From NCBI RefSeq assembly GCF_900187385.1, contig NZ_FYEY01000001.1, forward strand, positions 3,162,001 through 3,226,000: DNA of 64,000 nt, given 5' to 3'. Source of the stretch: Streptomyces sp. 2114.4. GTDB taxonomy: Bacteria > Actinomycetota > Actinomycetes > Streptomycetales > Streptomycetaceae. Below, one piece after another: positions 6,889 through 15,682 of the stretch; positions within the stretch are counted from its first letter, which is position 1; each line of letters begins with the position of its first letter. The translations under genes were made by a program, and so were the position numbers. The notes below the pieces were generated by a model. The model ran no database searches. It saw only the letters and a list, made by a program, of their open reading frames with translations, and was not told the origin of the DNA.

Positions 6889-8908
6889 GGGCATCCATTT
6901 CGGCGGCGACTACAACCCCGAGCAGTGGCCCGAGGAGGTGTGGGCCGAGGATCTGGAGCTGATGAAGGCGGCCCGCGTCACCATGGTCACCGCCGGGATC
7001 TTCTCCTGGGCCCGGGTCGAACCCCGGCCCGGGGCCTGGGACTTCGGCTGGTTCGACCGTGTCATGGACGGGCTGGCGGGCGCCGGGATCGCCGTCTGCC
7101 TGGCCACCATGACCGCCTCGCCCCCGCCGTGGCTCTCCCACGCACACCCCGAGATCCTGCCCGAGGACGCCGACGGGCGGCGCCGCTGGCCCGGCGGGCG
7201 GCAGCACTACTGCCCCTCCAGCCCCGTCTACCGGGCACACGCCCTGCGCCTGGTCGAACAGCTCGCCGCCCGCTACGCCGGCCACCCGGCGCTGGCCATG
7301 TGGCACGTCGGCAACGAATACGGGTGCCACACCCGCCAGTGCTACTGCGAGGTGTCGGCCGACAGCTTCCGGCACTGGCTGCGCGCACGCTACGGGGACA
7401 TCGACGCACTCAACGCCGCCTGGTCGACGGCCTTCTGGTCGCAGGCGTACGGCGACTTCGACGAGGTGCTGCCGCCGCGCACCGCGCCCACCTTCCCCAA
7501 CCCCGCCCAGCAGCTGGACTACCTGCGTTTCGGCGACGCGGCCCTGCGCGCCTGCTATCTGGCCGAAAAGGCGGTGCTGGAGCGCCTGACCCCCCGGATT
7601 CCGGTCACCACCAATCTGATGCCGCAGCACAAGCCCGTCGACGCGTTCGCGTGGTCCGCGCACATGGACGCGATGGCGCTGGACTTCTACCAGGACCCGT
7701 ACGCGCCCGACGACCACATCCGGGCCGGCTATGTCTTCGACCTGATGCGCTCGGCGCGCTCCGGGCAGCCCTGGATGCTGCTGGAGCAGGCACCGGGCGC
7801 GGTCAACTGGCGCCCCCGCAACGGCCCCAAGCCGCCCGGCGCGATGCGGCTGTGGAGCTGGCAGGCCGTCGCGCAGGGCGCCGACGCGGTGCTGTACTTC
7901 CAGTGGCGGCAGTCGCTGGGCGGTGCGGAGAAGTTCCACTCGGCGATGCTGCCGCACGGCGGAACCGGCACCCGTATCTTCCGCGAAGTGGCGGATCTGG
8001 GGCGGGAGCTGGCGTCGCTGCCCGGCATCGAGGGAACCCGGTCGCGGGCCGCGGTGGCGCTGCTGGCCGACTGGCACAGCTGGTGGGCGCTGGAGCTGGA
8101 CTCCAAGCCGTCGACCGCGCTGGACCACTCCCGGATCGCGCTGGATCACTACCGGCCGCTGTTCGAGGCGGGCGTGGCCTGCGATGTGGTCCCGCCGCAG
8201 CGCGACCTGTCCGGCTACCGGCTGGTCGTGGCGCCCAATCTGTATCTGCTCACCGCGGACGACGCCGCGCGGCTGACCGCCTATGTGCGCGACGGCGGAC
8301 ACCTGCTGGTGTCGTTCTTCTCCGGGATCGTCGACGCGCACGACCGGGTGCATCCCGGCGGATATCCGGGGGCGCTGCGGGAGCTGCTGGGGCTGCGGGT
8401 GGAGGAGTTCTGGCCGCTGGACGAGGGCAGGCGGGTGAGCGTAGGCGGGGCGTACACGGGTCGGGCGGATCTGTGGTCGGAGGTCATCGACCTCGAAGGG
8501 GCCGAGGCGGTCGCCCGCTTCACGGACGGGGACCTCGCCGGGCGGCCCGCGGTGACCCGGCACGCCTACGGACGGGGCATGGTCTGGTACGTGGGCACCC
8601 GGCTCGACGCGGCGCCGATGCGGGCCCTGCTGGACGACGTACGGGCGGCGGCCGGGGTCACACCCGTACTGTCGGGGCTGCCGGAGGGCGTCCAGGCCGC
8701 CGTCCGCGAGGGCACCGGCGGGCGGTATCTGTTCCTGCTCAACCACGGGACCGAGGCCGTGGAGGCGGTGCTGCCGGGGCCGATGCGGGAGGCGCTGGCG
8801 GCGGTGGACGGGGCGGGCGAGGGCGCGGGCGGGGCCGGTCCCGGGGCCGTCGACCGGGTCGTGCTGGGGCCTCGGGGCGTGGCCGTATTGACCGAGCCCG
8901 GCGCGTAA
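6887..8908 (+). CDS. GH42-family beta-galactosidase
   Basis: The product has 673 aa, the normal GH42 length. It hydrolyses terminal beta-D-galactosides and, lacking a signal peptide, acts in the cytoplasm on imported substrates. The N-terminal barrel opens with GGDYNPEQWP. The acid/base Glu is E144 in WHVGNEYG and the nucleophile is E300 in MLLEQAPGAVNW. The Cys set CHTRQCYC after the acid/base fits the family's zinc site. A trimerisation domain (about 400-600) and a C-terminal beta domain follow. Start GTG 6887 has AGGGGGA immediately upstream, within a duplicated segment. Galactose released here could feed the galTEK operon 1.2 kb away, so a functional link is likely though not proven. Confidence 0.92.
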   Translation: MGIHFGGDYNPEQWPEEVWAEDLELMKAARVTMVTAGIFSWARVEPRPGAWDFGWFDRVMDGLAGAGIAVCLATMTASPPPWLSHAHPEILPEDADGRRRWPGGRQHYCPSSPVYRAHALRLVEQLAARYAGHPALAMWHVGNEYGCHTRQCYCEVSADSFRHWLRARYGDIDALNAAWSTAFWSQAYGDFDEVLPPRTAPTFPNPAQQLDYLRFGDAALRACYLAEKAVLERLTPRIPVTTNLMPQHKPVDAFAWSAHMDAMALDFYQDPYAPDDHIRAGYVFDLMRSARSGQPWMLLEQAPGAVNWRPRNGPKPPGAMRLWSWQAVAQGADAVLYFQWRQSLGGAEKFHSAMLPHGGTGTRIFREVADLGRELASLPGIEGTRSRAAVALLADWHSWWALELDSKPSTALDHSRIALDHYRPLFEAGVACDVVPPQRDLSGYRLVVAPNLYLLTADDAARLTAYVRDGGHLLVSFFSGIVDAHDRVHPGGYPGALRELLGLRVEEFWPLDEGRRVSVGGAYTGRADLWSEVIDLEGAEAVARFTDGDLAGRPAVTRHAYGRGMVWYVGTRLDAAPMRALLDDVRAAAGVTPVLSGLPEGVQAAVREGTGGRYLFLLNHGTEAVEAVLPGPMREALAAVDGAGEGAGGAGPGAVDRVVLGPRGVAVLTEPGA

Positions 8909-9065
8909 GGCGGCGCGCGGCGCGGCGGTCCTGCGCGCGGGCGGCGGTCCTGCGCGGGCGGCGGTCCTACGCTCCCGCGCGACGCGCCCGCGGGGCCTCA
9001 AGGTCCGCGCACCCCCTCGCCGGCCCGCTCCCTGCGCCCCACGAGGCACCAGGGCCCTCAGCCCC

Positions 9066-9836
9066 TCACGGCACCGGCACCGACGCGGCCGCGGCCGCCG
9101 CCTCCAGTTCGACCGGGCCGACCCCGGCCCGGCGGGCCAGCGCGACGGCCGCGAGGGTGGAGTGCACCCCGAGCTTGCCGAGCACGTTCTGCATATGGGT
9201 ACGGACCGTGTGCGGCGAGAGGAACAGGCGCTCGGCGACCGCCTTGCGGCCCAGGCCCGCCACCATGCAGCGCAGCACCTCGCGCTCGCGCGGGGTCAGC
9301 GACTCCACCAGCCGTTCGCTCTCGGAGCGGTGCTTGCGGGCCGCCGTCAACTCCCGCAGCACACCGGTCAGCAGCGCGGGCGGCAGATGCGTCTCATCGC
9401 GGAGCACACCGCGGATGACGGCGAGCAGCCGGGAGAGCGAGCAGTCCTTGGCGACCCAGCCGGAGGCGCCGGCCTGCAGCGCGGCGGCCGCACGGCGCGG
9501 GTCGTCGCGGTCGGCGAGGACGACGGTGCGCAGATACGGATGGCTGGTGCGCAGGCCGGAGACCAGCGCGATGCCGTCCCGCGGCACGGCGCGCGGCACC
9601 GCGTCGCGCGACGCTCCCTGGGCGGGCACCGCGAGCAGCGGCGCGGCGAGGTCCGCGTCGGCGAGCAGCACGTCGAACCGGCGGCCGTCGGTGACCGCCC
9701 GGTCCAGATTGCGCAGCGCCACGGGGGCGCTGCCCGCGGCCGCTACGTCCACGTCCTGTTCCGCGGCGAGCGCGGCCGCCAGGGATTCGGCGAAGATGCG
9801 GTGGTCGTCGACCACCAGAACCCGGATGCGTTGCAC
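9066..9836 (-). CDS. LuxR-type response regulator (orphan)
   Basis: The product has 256 aa. The receiver-like domain (1-about 130) has the acidic pair VVDDH (10-11), a candidate phospho-acceptor Asp at 60 or 62 (LLADADL) and the Lys in GWVAKD. An insertion (about 65-85) makes it atypical. The C-terminal LuxR helix-turn-helix is clear: LTPREREVLRCMVAGLGRKA, then LFLSPHTVRTHMQNVLGKLG. No sensor kinase is adjacent. I chose GTG 9836 because AGGGGG lies 5 nt upstream. It is downstream of galK on the same strand and is related to the regulator at 15683-16441 on the far side of the galactose block. Target genes unknown. Confidence 0.85.
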   Translation of the reverse strand: MQRIRVLVVDDHRIFAESLAAALAAEQDVDVAAAGSAPVALRNLDRAVTDGRRFDVLLADADLAAPLLAVPAQGASRDAVPRAVPRDGIALVSGLRTSHPYLRTVVLADRDDPRRAAAALQAGASGWVAKDCSLSRLLAVIRGVLRDETHLPPALLTGVLRELTAARKHRSESERLVESLTPREREVLRCMVAGLGRKAVAERLFLSPHTVRTHMQNVLGKLGVHSTLAAVALARRAGVGPVELEAAAAAASVPVP

Positions 9837-9976
9837 AGAGACCCCCTGTCTCGGTGAACGGACCATAGCGGGCACGGCGCCCGGATTGAAGATCGCCTCA
9901 GCCGCACGGCCGCCGCCGTGCCGACATGACTACCCCACCCCGGGCGCCGTACCCGAACGGTCTCGCCCCCTGATCG

Positions 9977-9996
9977 GCACCGGCCCCCACCGGTGC
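9977..9996. terminator. candidate terminator downstream of galK
   Basis: A perfect 7-bp stem (GCACCGG / CCGGTGC) with a 6-nt C-rich loop lies 111 bases past the galK stop. There is no T-run, which is usual in Streptomyces. The surrounding 9837-10106 gap also holds the promoter region of the LuxR gene. Confidence 0.4.
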
Positions 9997-10106
9997 AGGC
10001 TCCCAGCGTACGGACGGGTTGCGGCAAGGGAAGGTGATTGACGAAACTGCCCCTCCACCCGGGCCGTTCGGCGGCCGCCCGGTGGCCGCGCGCCGCCCGG
10101 CACGCC

Positions 10107-11303
10107 CTACTCGACGCGGTGCGCTCCCGCGCTCGGGACCGCTTCGAAGATCCGCGGGACGGCATGGCCGGCCGCCGCGAAGGCCTCGCTGACCGCCGCG
10201 CCGACGGCGGGGGCGTCGGCCTCCTCGACGAGCACGATCGCCGAGCCGCCGAAGCCGCCGCCGGTCATCCGGGCACCGAGGGCGCCCGCCGCGTTGGCGG
10301 TGTCGACGGCGAGGTCGAGTTCCCGGCAGGAGATCTTGAAGTCGTCGCGCAGCGAGGCGTGGCCGGCCGTCAGCAGCGGGCCGATGGCGCGGGTGCGGCC
10401 CGTGTCGAGCAGCGCGACGACCTCTTCGACCCGGTGGTTCTCGGTGACGATGTGCCGGACCAGGGCCCGGGTGACGGGGTCGTCGGCCAGCCCGGCCAGG
10501 GCCTCGGACAGATGCGCGTACGGCACATCGCGCAGGGCTCGCACGCCGAGCGCCCGCGCGCCACGCTCACAACCAGCGCGCCGCTCCGCGTATGCGCCGT
10601 CCCCCAGTTCGTGCTTCACCCGGGTGTCCACGACGAGCAGCCGCAGCCCCTCCCCCGCCAGGTCGAACGGGATCTGACGGCGGGTGAGTTCGCGGGTGTC
10701 GAGGAAGAGGGCATGGCCCTCGGTGCAGCAGGCCGCGGCGGTCTGGTCCATGATCCCGCAGGGCACCCCGACGAAGGCGTTCTCGGCCCGCTGGGCGAGC
10801 CGGGCCAGTTGCTGCGGCTCCTGGCCGAGCGCGTACAGGTCGTTGAGAGCGACCGCGGTGACGACCTCCAGGGCGGCGGAGGAGGAGAGTCCGGCGCCGG
10901 TGGGCACCGTGCTGTCGTAGTGCAGGTCCGCGCCGCCGACCGGCAGGCCGGCCTCCCGCATCGCCCAGACGACGCCGGCCGGGTAGGCGGCCCAGCCCGC
11001 CTGGGGCGCCGGCCGCAGCGCGTCGATGCGCAGTTCGACGATGCCGCCGTCGGCGCCGCCGGAGTGCAGCCGCAGCACCCCGTCGGTGCGGGCCGAGGCG
11101 GCGGCGAGGGTGGTGTGCGGGAGGGCGAGCGGCATCACGAAGCCGTCGTTGTAATCGGTGTGTTCACCGATCAGGTTGACCCGGCCGGGCGCCGCCCAGG
11201 TACCCGTGGGGGCGGCGCCGTACACCGCGGCGAATGCCGCCGCGGTGTGCTGAGCGCCGTGCGGGCGCCCGGTGGTCGGGGTGGCGGCTCCGTGAGCGGT
11301 CAT
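10107..11303 (-). CDS. galK: galactokinase
   Basis: The product has 398 aa, a GHMP kinase that phosphorylates galactose at C1 with ATP, the first Leloir step. The galactokinase signature GRVNLIGEHTDYNDGFVMP sits near residue 40 and the GHMP phosphate loop is GAGLSSSAALEV. A third motif, ARMTGGGFGGSAIVLV, is near the C-terminus. It is the last gene of galT-galE-galK: the ATG shares one base with the galE TGA (TGATG), implying translational coupling. Length and motifs are complete. Expression is expected to follow galactose through the galT promoter. Confidence 0.96.
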   Translation of the reverse strand: MTAHGAATPTTGRPHGAQHTAAAFAAVYGAAPTGTWAAPGRVNLIGEHTDYNDGFVMPLALPHTTLAAASARTDGVLRLHSGGADGGIVELRIDALRPAPQAGWAAYPAGVVWAMREAGLPVGGADLHYDSTVPTGAGLSSSAALEVVTAVALNDLYALGQEPQQLARLAQRAENAFVGVPCGIMDQTAAACCTEGHALFLDTRELTRRQIPFDLAGEGLRLLVVDTRVKHELGDGAYAERRAGCERGARALGVRALRDVPYAHLSEALAGLADDPVTRALVRHIVTENHRVEEVVALLDTGRTRAIGPLLTAGHASLRDDFKISCRELDLAVDTANAAGALGARMTGGGFGGSAIVLVEEADAPAVGAAVSEAFAAAGHAVPRIFEAVPSAGAHRVE

Positions 11304-12295
11304 CAGGTTCCCTGTGGTGAGTTGTGGTGGTTTTCCCGGTCGAGGTGCTGGGCGAACTGCCAGGCGTCGGTGACGATTCCGGCGAGGTCGGCGCGGCTGG
11401 GGCGCCAGCCGAGGCGGTCGATGGCGGCCTGGGCGGAGGCCACCAGCACGGCGGGGTCGCCGCCGCGGCGCGGGGCGGCGATCTCGGGGATGGGGTGCCC
11501 GGTGACCTTGCGGACGGTCTCGATGACCTCGCGGACGGAGAAGCCGTTGCCGTTGCCGAGGTTGCAGATCAGGTGCTCGCCGGGGCGGGCCGCTTCGAGG
11601 GCGAGGAGGTGGGCCTCGGCGAGGTCGGCGACGTGGATGTAGTCGCGTACGCAGGTGCCGTCGGGGGTGGGGTAGTCGTCACCGAAGACGGAGATCGCCT
11701 CGCGCTTGCCCTGGGCGACCTGGAGGATGAGCGGGATGAGGTGCGACTCGGGGTCGTGGCGCTCGCCGCAGCTGCCGTAGGCGCCGGCGACGTTGAAGTA
11801 GCGCAGCGAGACCGCGGCCAGGCCGTGGGCCGCCGCCTCCCCGCTGATCATGTGGTCGACGGCGAGCTTGCTGGCGCCGTACGGGCTGGTGGGGGCGGTC
11901 TCGGCGGACTCGGTGATCGGGGTGGAGGCCGGCTCGCCGTAGGTGGCCGCGGTGGAGGAGAAGACGAGGGTGCGGACCCCGGCCTCGCGCATCGCGGCGA
12001 GCAGGTCCATGGTGCCGCCGACGTTGTTGCGCCAGTACTTCTCCGGATCCACCACGGACTCGCCGACCTGGGAGAAGGCGGCGAAGTGCAGCACCGCGTC
12101 GTAGGAGGGGTCGAGCCACGTCGCGGCGTCCTGGATGCGGCCCTCGATGAAGCGGGCACCGGCGGGGATGCCCTCGCGGTGGCCGGTGGACAGGTCGTCC
12201 AGCACGGTCACCTCGTGACCGGCCTGCAGCAGGTGCGCCGCAACGACGCTTCCGACGTATCCCGCACCGCCTGTGACCAGGTACTTCTTGCTCAC
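11303..12295 (-). CDS. galE: UDP-glucose 4-epimerase
   Basis: The product has 330 aa. It interconverts UDP-galactose and UDP-glucose with bound NAD, completing the Leloir cycle. The NAD loop is VTGGAGYVGSVVA at the N-terminus, with LDDLSTGH following. The catalytic Ser is in FSSTAATYGE and the YxxxK pair is in SPYGASKLAVDHMI. It overlaps galT upstream by 4 nt (ATGA) and galK downstream by 1 nt, so the operon is tightly coupled. Length matches bacterial GalE. Orthology rests on gene context as well as sequence, since actinomycetes carry several GalE paralogues. Confidence 0.95.
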   Translation of the reverse strand: MSKKYLVTGGAGYVGSVVAAHLLQAGHEVTVLDDLSTGHREGIPAGARFIEGRIQDAATWLDPSYDAVLHFAAFSQVGESVVDPEKYWRNNVGGTMDLLAAMREAGVRTLVFSSTAATYGEPASTPITESAETAPTSPYGASKLAVDHMISGEAAAHGLAAVSLRYFNVAGAYGSCGERHDPESHLIPLILQVAQGKREAISVFGDDYPTPDGTCVRDYIHVADLAEAHLLALEAARPGEHLICNLGNGNGFSVREVIETVRKVTGHPIPEIAAPRRGGDPAVLVASAQAAIDRLGWRPSRADLAGIVTDAWQFAQHLDRENHHNSPQGT

Positions 12296-13365
12296 TTGCT
12301 CGCTACCTCTCGCAGTCGCTCGGCCGCGGCCTCCGGCGGCACATCATTGATGAACACATTCATGCCGGATTCGGAACCCGCGAGAAACTTCAGCTTGCCG
12401 GAAGTGCGGCGGATGGTGAAAAGCTCGAGGTGGAGTGCGAAGTCCTCCCGGTTGCCGGCGCGCAGCGGCGCCTGGTGCCAGGCGGCGATGTACGGCGTGC
12501 GGGCGGCGCCGGCCGCCCGGGGCCCCGGGCCCGTCCCCGTGTCGAAGATCCGGTCGAAGCGCCGCAAGACTTCCAGGTAGACCTGTGGGAACTCGGTGCG
12601 CGCGGCGTCGTCGAGGGCGAGCAGGTCTGGCACCCGGCGCTTGGGGTAGAGGTGCACCTCGTAGGGCCAGTGGGCGGCGTACGGGACGAACGCCACCCAG
12701 TGCTCGCCGTCGAGGACGATCCGGCGGCCGTCGGCGAGCTCTCCCGCGACCACCTCGTCGAAGAGGTTGCCGCCGGCGGTGGCCGTGCGGTGCGCGGCCA
12801 GCGAGGTGAGCATGCGCGCGGTGCGCGGGGTGACGAAGGGGTACGCGTAGATCTGGCCGTGCGGGTGGCCGAGGGTGACGCCGATCTCGGCGCCGCGGTT
12901 CTCGAAGCAGAAGACCTGCTCCACGCCGGGGAGCTGGGAGAGCTCCGCGGTGCGGTCGGTCCACGCCTCCAGGACCAGGGCGGCCTGCTCCTCGGTGAGG
13001 TCCGCGAAGGAGGCGTCGTGGTCGGGGGTGAAGCAGACGACCTCGCAGCGGCCGCTGTCGCCGGCGAGGGACGGGAAGCGGTTCTCGAAGACGGCGACGT
13101 CGTAGTCAGTGGCGGGGATCTCGGAGAAGCGGCCCTCGCGGGAGGGACACAGCGGGCACTCGTCGGCCGGGGGGTGGTAGGTGCGGGCCTGGCGGTGCGA
13201 GGCGATGGCGACGTCGTCGCCGAGGAGCCGGTCGTGACGGATCTCGGAGGCGGTGGCCACCGGGTCGAGGGGACGCCGGTCGACGGCATCGCGTACGACG
13301 TCGTCACGCACGTCGTAGTAGATGAGCTCCCTGCCGTCCGCCAGCCGGGTCGACGTCTTCTTCAC
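12292..13365 (-). CDS. galT: galactose-1-phosphate uridylyltransferase
   Basis: The product has 357 aa. It exchanges UMP between UDP-glucose and galactose-1-phosphate. The active-site HxH is in VTLGHPHGQIYAYP, with the nucleophilic second His. The N-terminal zinc-site Cys pair is in DECPLCPSREG, and FENRFPSL and FENRGAE are family motifs. First gene of the operon; its start ATG 13365 has the purine stretch GTGAGGAG about 6 nt upstream. The shared upstream region with the symporter gene carries AAACA-type repeats, discussed separately. An alternative GalT class can be excluded from the HPH motif and size. Confidence 0.95.
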   Translation of the reverse strand: MKKTSTRLADGRELIYYDVRDDVVRDAVDRRPLDPVATASEIRHDRLLGDDVAIASHRQARTYHPPADECPLCPSREGRFSEIPATDYDVAVFENRFPSLAGDSGRCEVVCFTPDHDASFADLTEEQAALVLEAWTDRTAELSQLPGVEQVFCFENRGAEIGVTLGHPHGQIYAYPFVTPRTARMLTSLAAHRTATAGGNLFDEVVAGELADGRRIVLDGEHWVAFVPYAAHWPYEVHLYPKRRVPDLLALDDAARTEFPQVYLEVLRRFDRIFDTGTGPGPRAAGAARTPYIAAWHQAPLRAGNREDFALHLELFTIRRTSGKLKFLAGSESGMNVFINDVPPEAAAERLREVASK

Positions 13366-13385
13366 GGGCGCTCCTCACCCTCTGA

Positions 13386-13422
13386 CCAAACACAAACAAA
13401 CACAATGAAGCACAACTAAACA
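13386..13422. promoter_or_regulatory. AAACA-repeat operator candidate upstream of galT
   Basis: An AT-rich block, unusual in this DNA, repeats CAAACA/CACAA three to four times within about 35 bp, starting 21 bases upstream of the galT start codon. Read on the galT strand it is TGTTTG-type direct repeats, the style of site bound by DeoR-type sugar repressors. No repressor gene is adjacent. Confidence 0.5.
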
Positions 13423-13511
13423 GTGGCGTCAACGTAGGGACTGCGGGTGAATCCGGGGTGAAGTCGGGCCGAACATTCCCGGCATACCGACCACCCCGAT
13501 CACGAAAGCGC

Positions 13512-13559
13512 AACTGAACCAAACAAAAGTATTCAGTTTCCCGAGGACCGCGCGTAGCT
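13512..13559 (+). promoter_or_regulatory. promoter and operator candidate for the symporter gene
   Basis: The arms AACTGAA (13512-13518) and TTCAGTT (13532-13538) form an inverted repeat enclosing another CCAAACAAAAG element like those near galT. A -10-like TAGCTT follows at 13554-13559. The position, about 75 bases before the symporter start, suits a repressor acting on the divergent pair. Confidence 0.45.
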
Positions 13560-13633
13560 TTTTGTGCGTTCCGATCGCACACAAAGATGTGTCCCCCGGG
13601 GGCCGCGCTCCCGACCCGCGAAATGAGTCGCCC

Positions 13634-15304
13634 ATGATCACCCTGGCCGAGGGGCTACGGCTCCCCACCAACGGGCTCGATTACACGATCCTGGCCATCT
13701 ACTTCGTCGTCGTCCTCGGTATCGGATTCGCGGCCAAACGCAGCGTGAAGACGAGCCTGGACTTCTTCCTCTCCGGGCGGTCGCTGCCTGCCTGGGTCAC
13801 CGGCCTCGCCTTCGTCGCCGCCAACCTCGGCGCCACCGAGATCCTCGGCATGGCCGCCAACGGTGCGCAGTACGGGGCCTACACCGTGCACTGGTACTGG
13901 ATCGGCGCCATCCCGGCGATGGTCTTCCTGGGCCTGGTGATGATGCCGTTCTACTACGGCTCCAAGGTCCGCTCGGTGCCCGAATTCCTGCTGCACCGCT
14001 TCGGGCCCTCCTCGCACCTGCTCAGCTCGGTCATCTTCGCCGTCTCGTCCGTACTGATCGCCGGCGTGAACCTCTACGCCATGGCGATCGTGCTGCAGGC
14101 GCTGCTCGGCTGGCCGCAGTGGGTCGCGATCGTCGTCGCCGGCTTCTTCGTCCTGGCGTACATCACCATCGGCGGCCTGTCCTCGGCGATCTACAACGAG
14201 GTGCTGCAGTTCTTCGTCATCCTGGCCGCGCTGATCCCGCTGACCGTCGTCGGCCTCAAGCGCGTCGGCGGCTGGGACGGCCTGACCGACTCGCTGACCT
14301 CGTCACACGGCGACGCGTTCCTGACCGCCTGGAAGGGCACCGGCATCGGCGAGGCCAACCCGCTCGGCGCGAACTGGCTCACCATCGTCCTCGGCCTCGG
14401 CTTCGTGATGAGCTTCGGCTACTGGACGACCAACTTCGCCGAGGTGCAGCGCGCGCTGTCCGCGAAGAACCTCTCCGCCGCCAAGCGCACCCCGCTGATC
14501 GCCGCCTTCCCCAAGATATTCATCCCGCTGGTGGTGGTCGTCCCCGGTCTGATCGCGCTGGTCATGGAGCCGACGCTGGGCAAGTCCAAGGACGGGCTGC
14601 AGTACAACGACGCGATCCCGGTGCTGATGCGGGACCTGCTGCCCAACGGCGTGCTGGGCATCGCGGTGACCGGTCTGCTGGCGGCGTTCATGGCGGGCAT
14701 GGCCGCCAACGTCTCGTCCTTCAACACGGTCTTCACCAACGACATCTGGGCGGCGTACCTCAAGAAGGGCCGCGAGGACCGCTACTACCTGAAGACCGGA
14801 CGCGTGGTCACCGCGGTCGGCGTGCTGATCGGCATGGGCACGGCCTTCATCGCCTCGTCCTTCAGCAACATCATGAACTACCTCCAGACGCTGTTCTCCT
14901 TCTTCAACGTGCCGCTGTTCGTCGTCTTCATCATCGGCATGTTCTGGAAGCGGACCAGCGCAGCGGCCGGCTTCTGGGGCCTGCTGTCCGGCACGGTCGC
15001 CGCGATGGTCAACTACTTCGGGCTCTACAAGCAGGGCATCATCGCGATCCCCTCCGAGCAGGGCGCCAACTTCGTCTCCTCGATCGTGGCGTTCGTCGTC
15101 GGCGCGCTGGTGATGGTGCTCGTCACCCTGGTCACCAAGCCCAAGCCGGCCGAGTCCCTGGCGGGCCTGGTCTACGGCTCCCGGTCTCCCGGCATGGAAG
15201 AACTGCCGGCCGAGGGCGACGACGCGTGGTACCGCAAGCCGGCCCTGCTGGGCTGGGGCGCGCTCGTCCTCGCCGCCGTCTGCTACATCCCGTTCTCCTT
15301 CTGA
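13634..15304 (+). CDS. sodium:solute symporter, probably for galactose
   Basis: The product has 556 aa with about 13-14 membrane segments and belongs to the SSS family, which couples substrate import to the sodium gradient. Family features include FFLSGRSLPAWVTGLAFVAANLGATE in helix 1-2, the GGLSSAIYNEVLQFF region, and SSFNTVFTNDIW with sodium-site Ser/Asn residues. Start ATG 13634 is favoured because the protein then begins just before the first helix; upstream in-frame TTG 13562 and GTG 13589 would add a polar tail. Divergent position from galT and shared repeats suggest a galactose substrate, an inference. The small membrane protein gene follows by 30 bases. Confidence 0.88.
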   Translation: MITLAEGLRLPTNGLDYTILAIYFVVVLGIGFAAKRSVKTSLDFFLSGRSLPAWVTGLAFVAANLGATEILGMAANGAQYGAYTVHWYWIGAIPAMVFLGLVMMPFYYGSKVRSVPEFLLHRFGPSSHLLSSVIFAVSSVLIAGVNLYAMAIVLQALLGWPQWVAIVVAGFFVLAYITIGGLSSAIYNEVLQFFVILAALIPLTVVGLKRVGGWDGLTDSLTSSHGDAFLTAWKGTGIGEANPLGANWLTIVLGLGFVMSFGYWTTNFAEVQRALSAKNLSAAKRTPLIAAFPKIFIPLVVVVPGLIALVMEPTLGKSKDGLQYNDAIPVLMRDLLPNGVLGIAVTGLLAAFMAGMAANVSSFNTVFTNDIWAAYLKKGREDRYYLKTGRVVTAVGVLIGMGTAFIASSFSNIMNYLQTLFSFFNVPLFVVFIIGMFWKRTSAAAGFWGLLSGTVAAMVNYFGLYKQGIIAIPSEQGANFVSSIVAFVVGALVMVLVTLVTKPKPAESLAGLVYGSRSPGMEELPAEGDDAWYRKPALLGWGALVLAAVCYIPFSF

Positions 15305-15334
15305 ACCTGCCTGAACCAGCGGAGTTGACGCACC

Positions 15335-15643
15335 ATGAGTGACTACCAGCACGAGGTCGAGGAGCTGGAGCGCGAGTCGGCGACCGCCGCGCGGCTCTTC
15401 GACGTACGGCGCATCATCGGCGGCCTGTTCGTCGTCTACGGGGTGATCGTCACCATCGCCGGCCTGACGGCCTCGGACGCCGACCTCAAGAAGGCCCAGA
15501 ACATCAACATCAACCTGTGGACGGGCGTGGGCATGCTCGCCCTCGGCCTCTTCTTCCTCATCTGGCTGAAGCTGCGGCCGGCCCTGCCGCCGACGGCGGA
15601 GGAATTGCAGGCGGGGAGGGAAGAAGGGTCCGCGGCGGGCTGA
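15335..15643 (+). CDS. small membrane partner of the symporter
   Basis: The product has 102 aa with two predicted membrane helices (about 28-46, IIGGLFVVYGVIVTIAGL; about 62-80, WTGVGMLALGLFFLIWL) and cytoplasmic acidic ends. ATG 15335 follows the symporter stop by 30 bases with GGAG upstream, so the genes are probably co-transcribed. Such two-helix proteins often accompany actinobacterial solute transporters and may stabilise or modulate them. No enzymatic motif is present. Function is inferred from context only. Confidence 0.75.
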   Translation: MSDYQHEVEELERESATAARLFDVRRIIGGLFVVYGVIVTIAGLTASDADLKKAQNININLWTGVGMLALGLFFLIWLKLRPALPPTAEELQAGREEGSAAG

Positions 15644-15682
15644 ACGGGCGTGGTTACTGCGGGCGCGGGGCCGGATCGTCGG

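Noticed and set aside
6548..9049. An 833-codon minus-strand frame opposite the GH42 gene
   Set aside because: It is antisense to a well-supported enzyme with intact catalytic residues and has no recognisable domain.
6751..10041. A 1096-codon open frame on the plus strand over the GH42 and LuxR genes
   Set aside because: It lies out of frame with the GH42 gene and antisense to the LuxR gene. Composition is Arg/Ala/Pro-rich with no motifs, typical of high-GC shadow frames.
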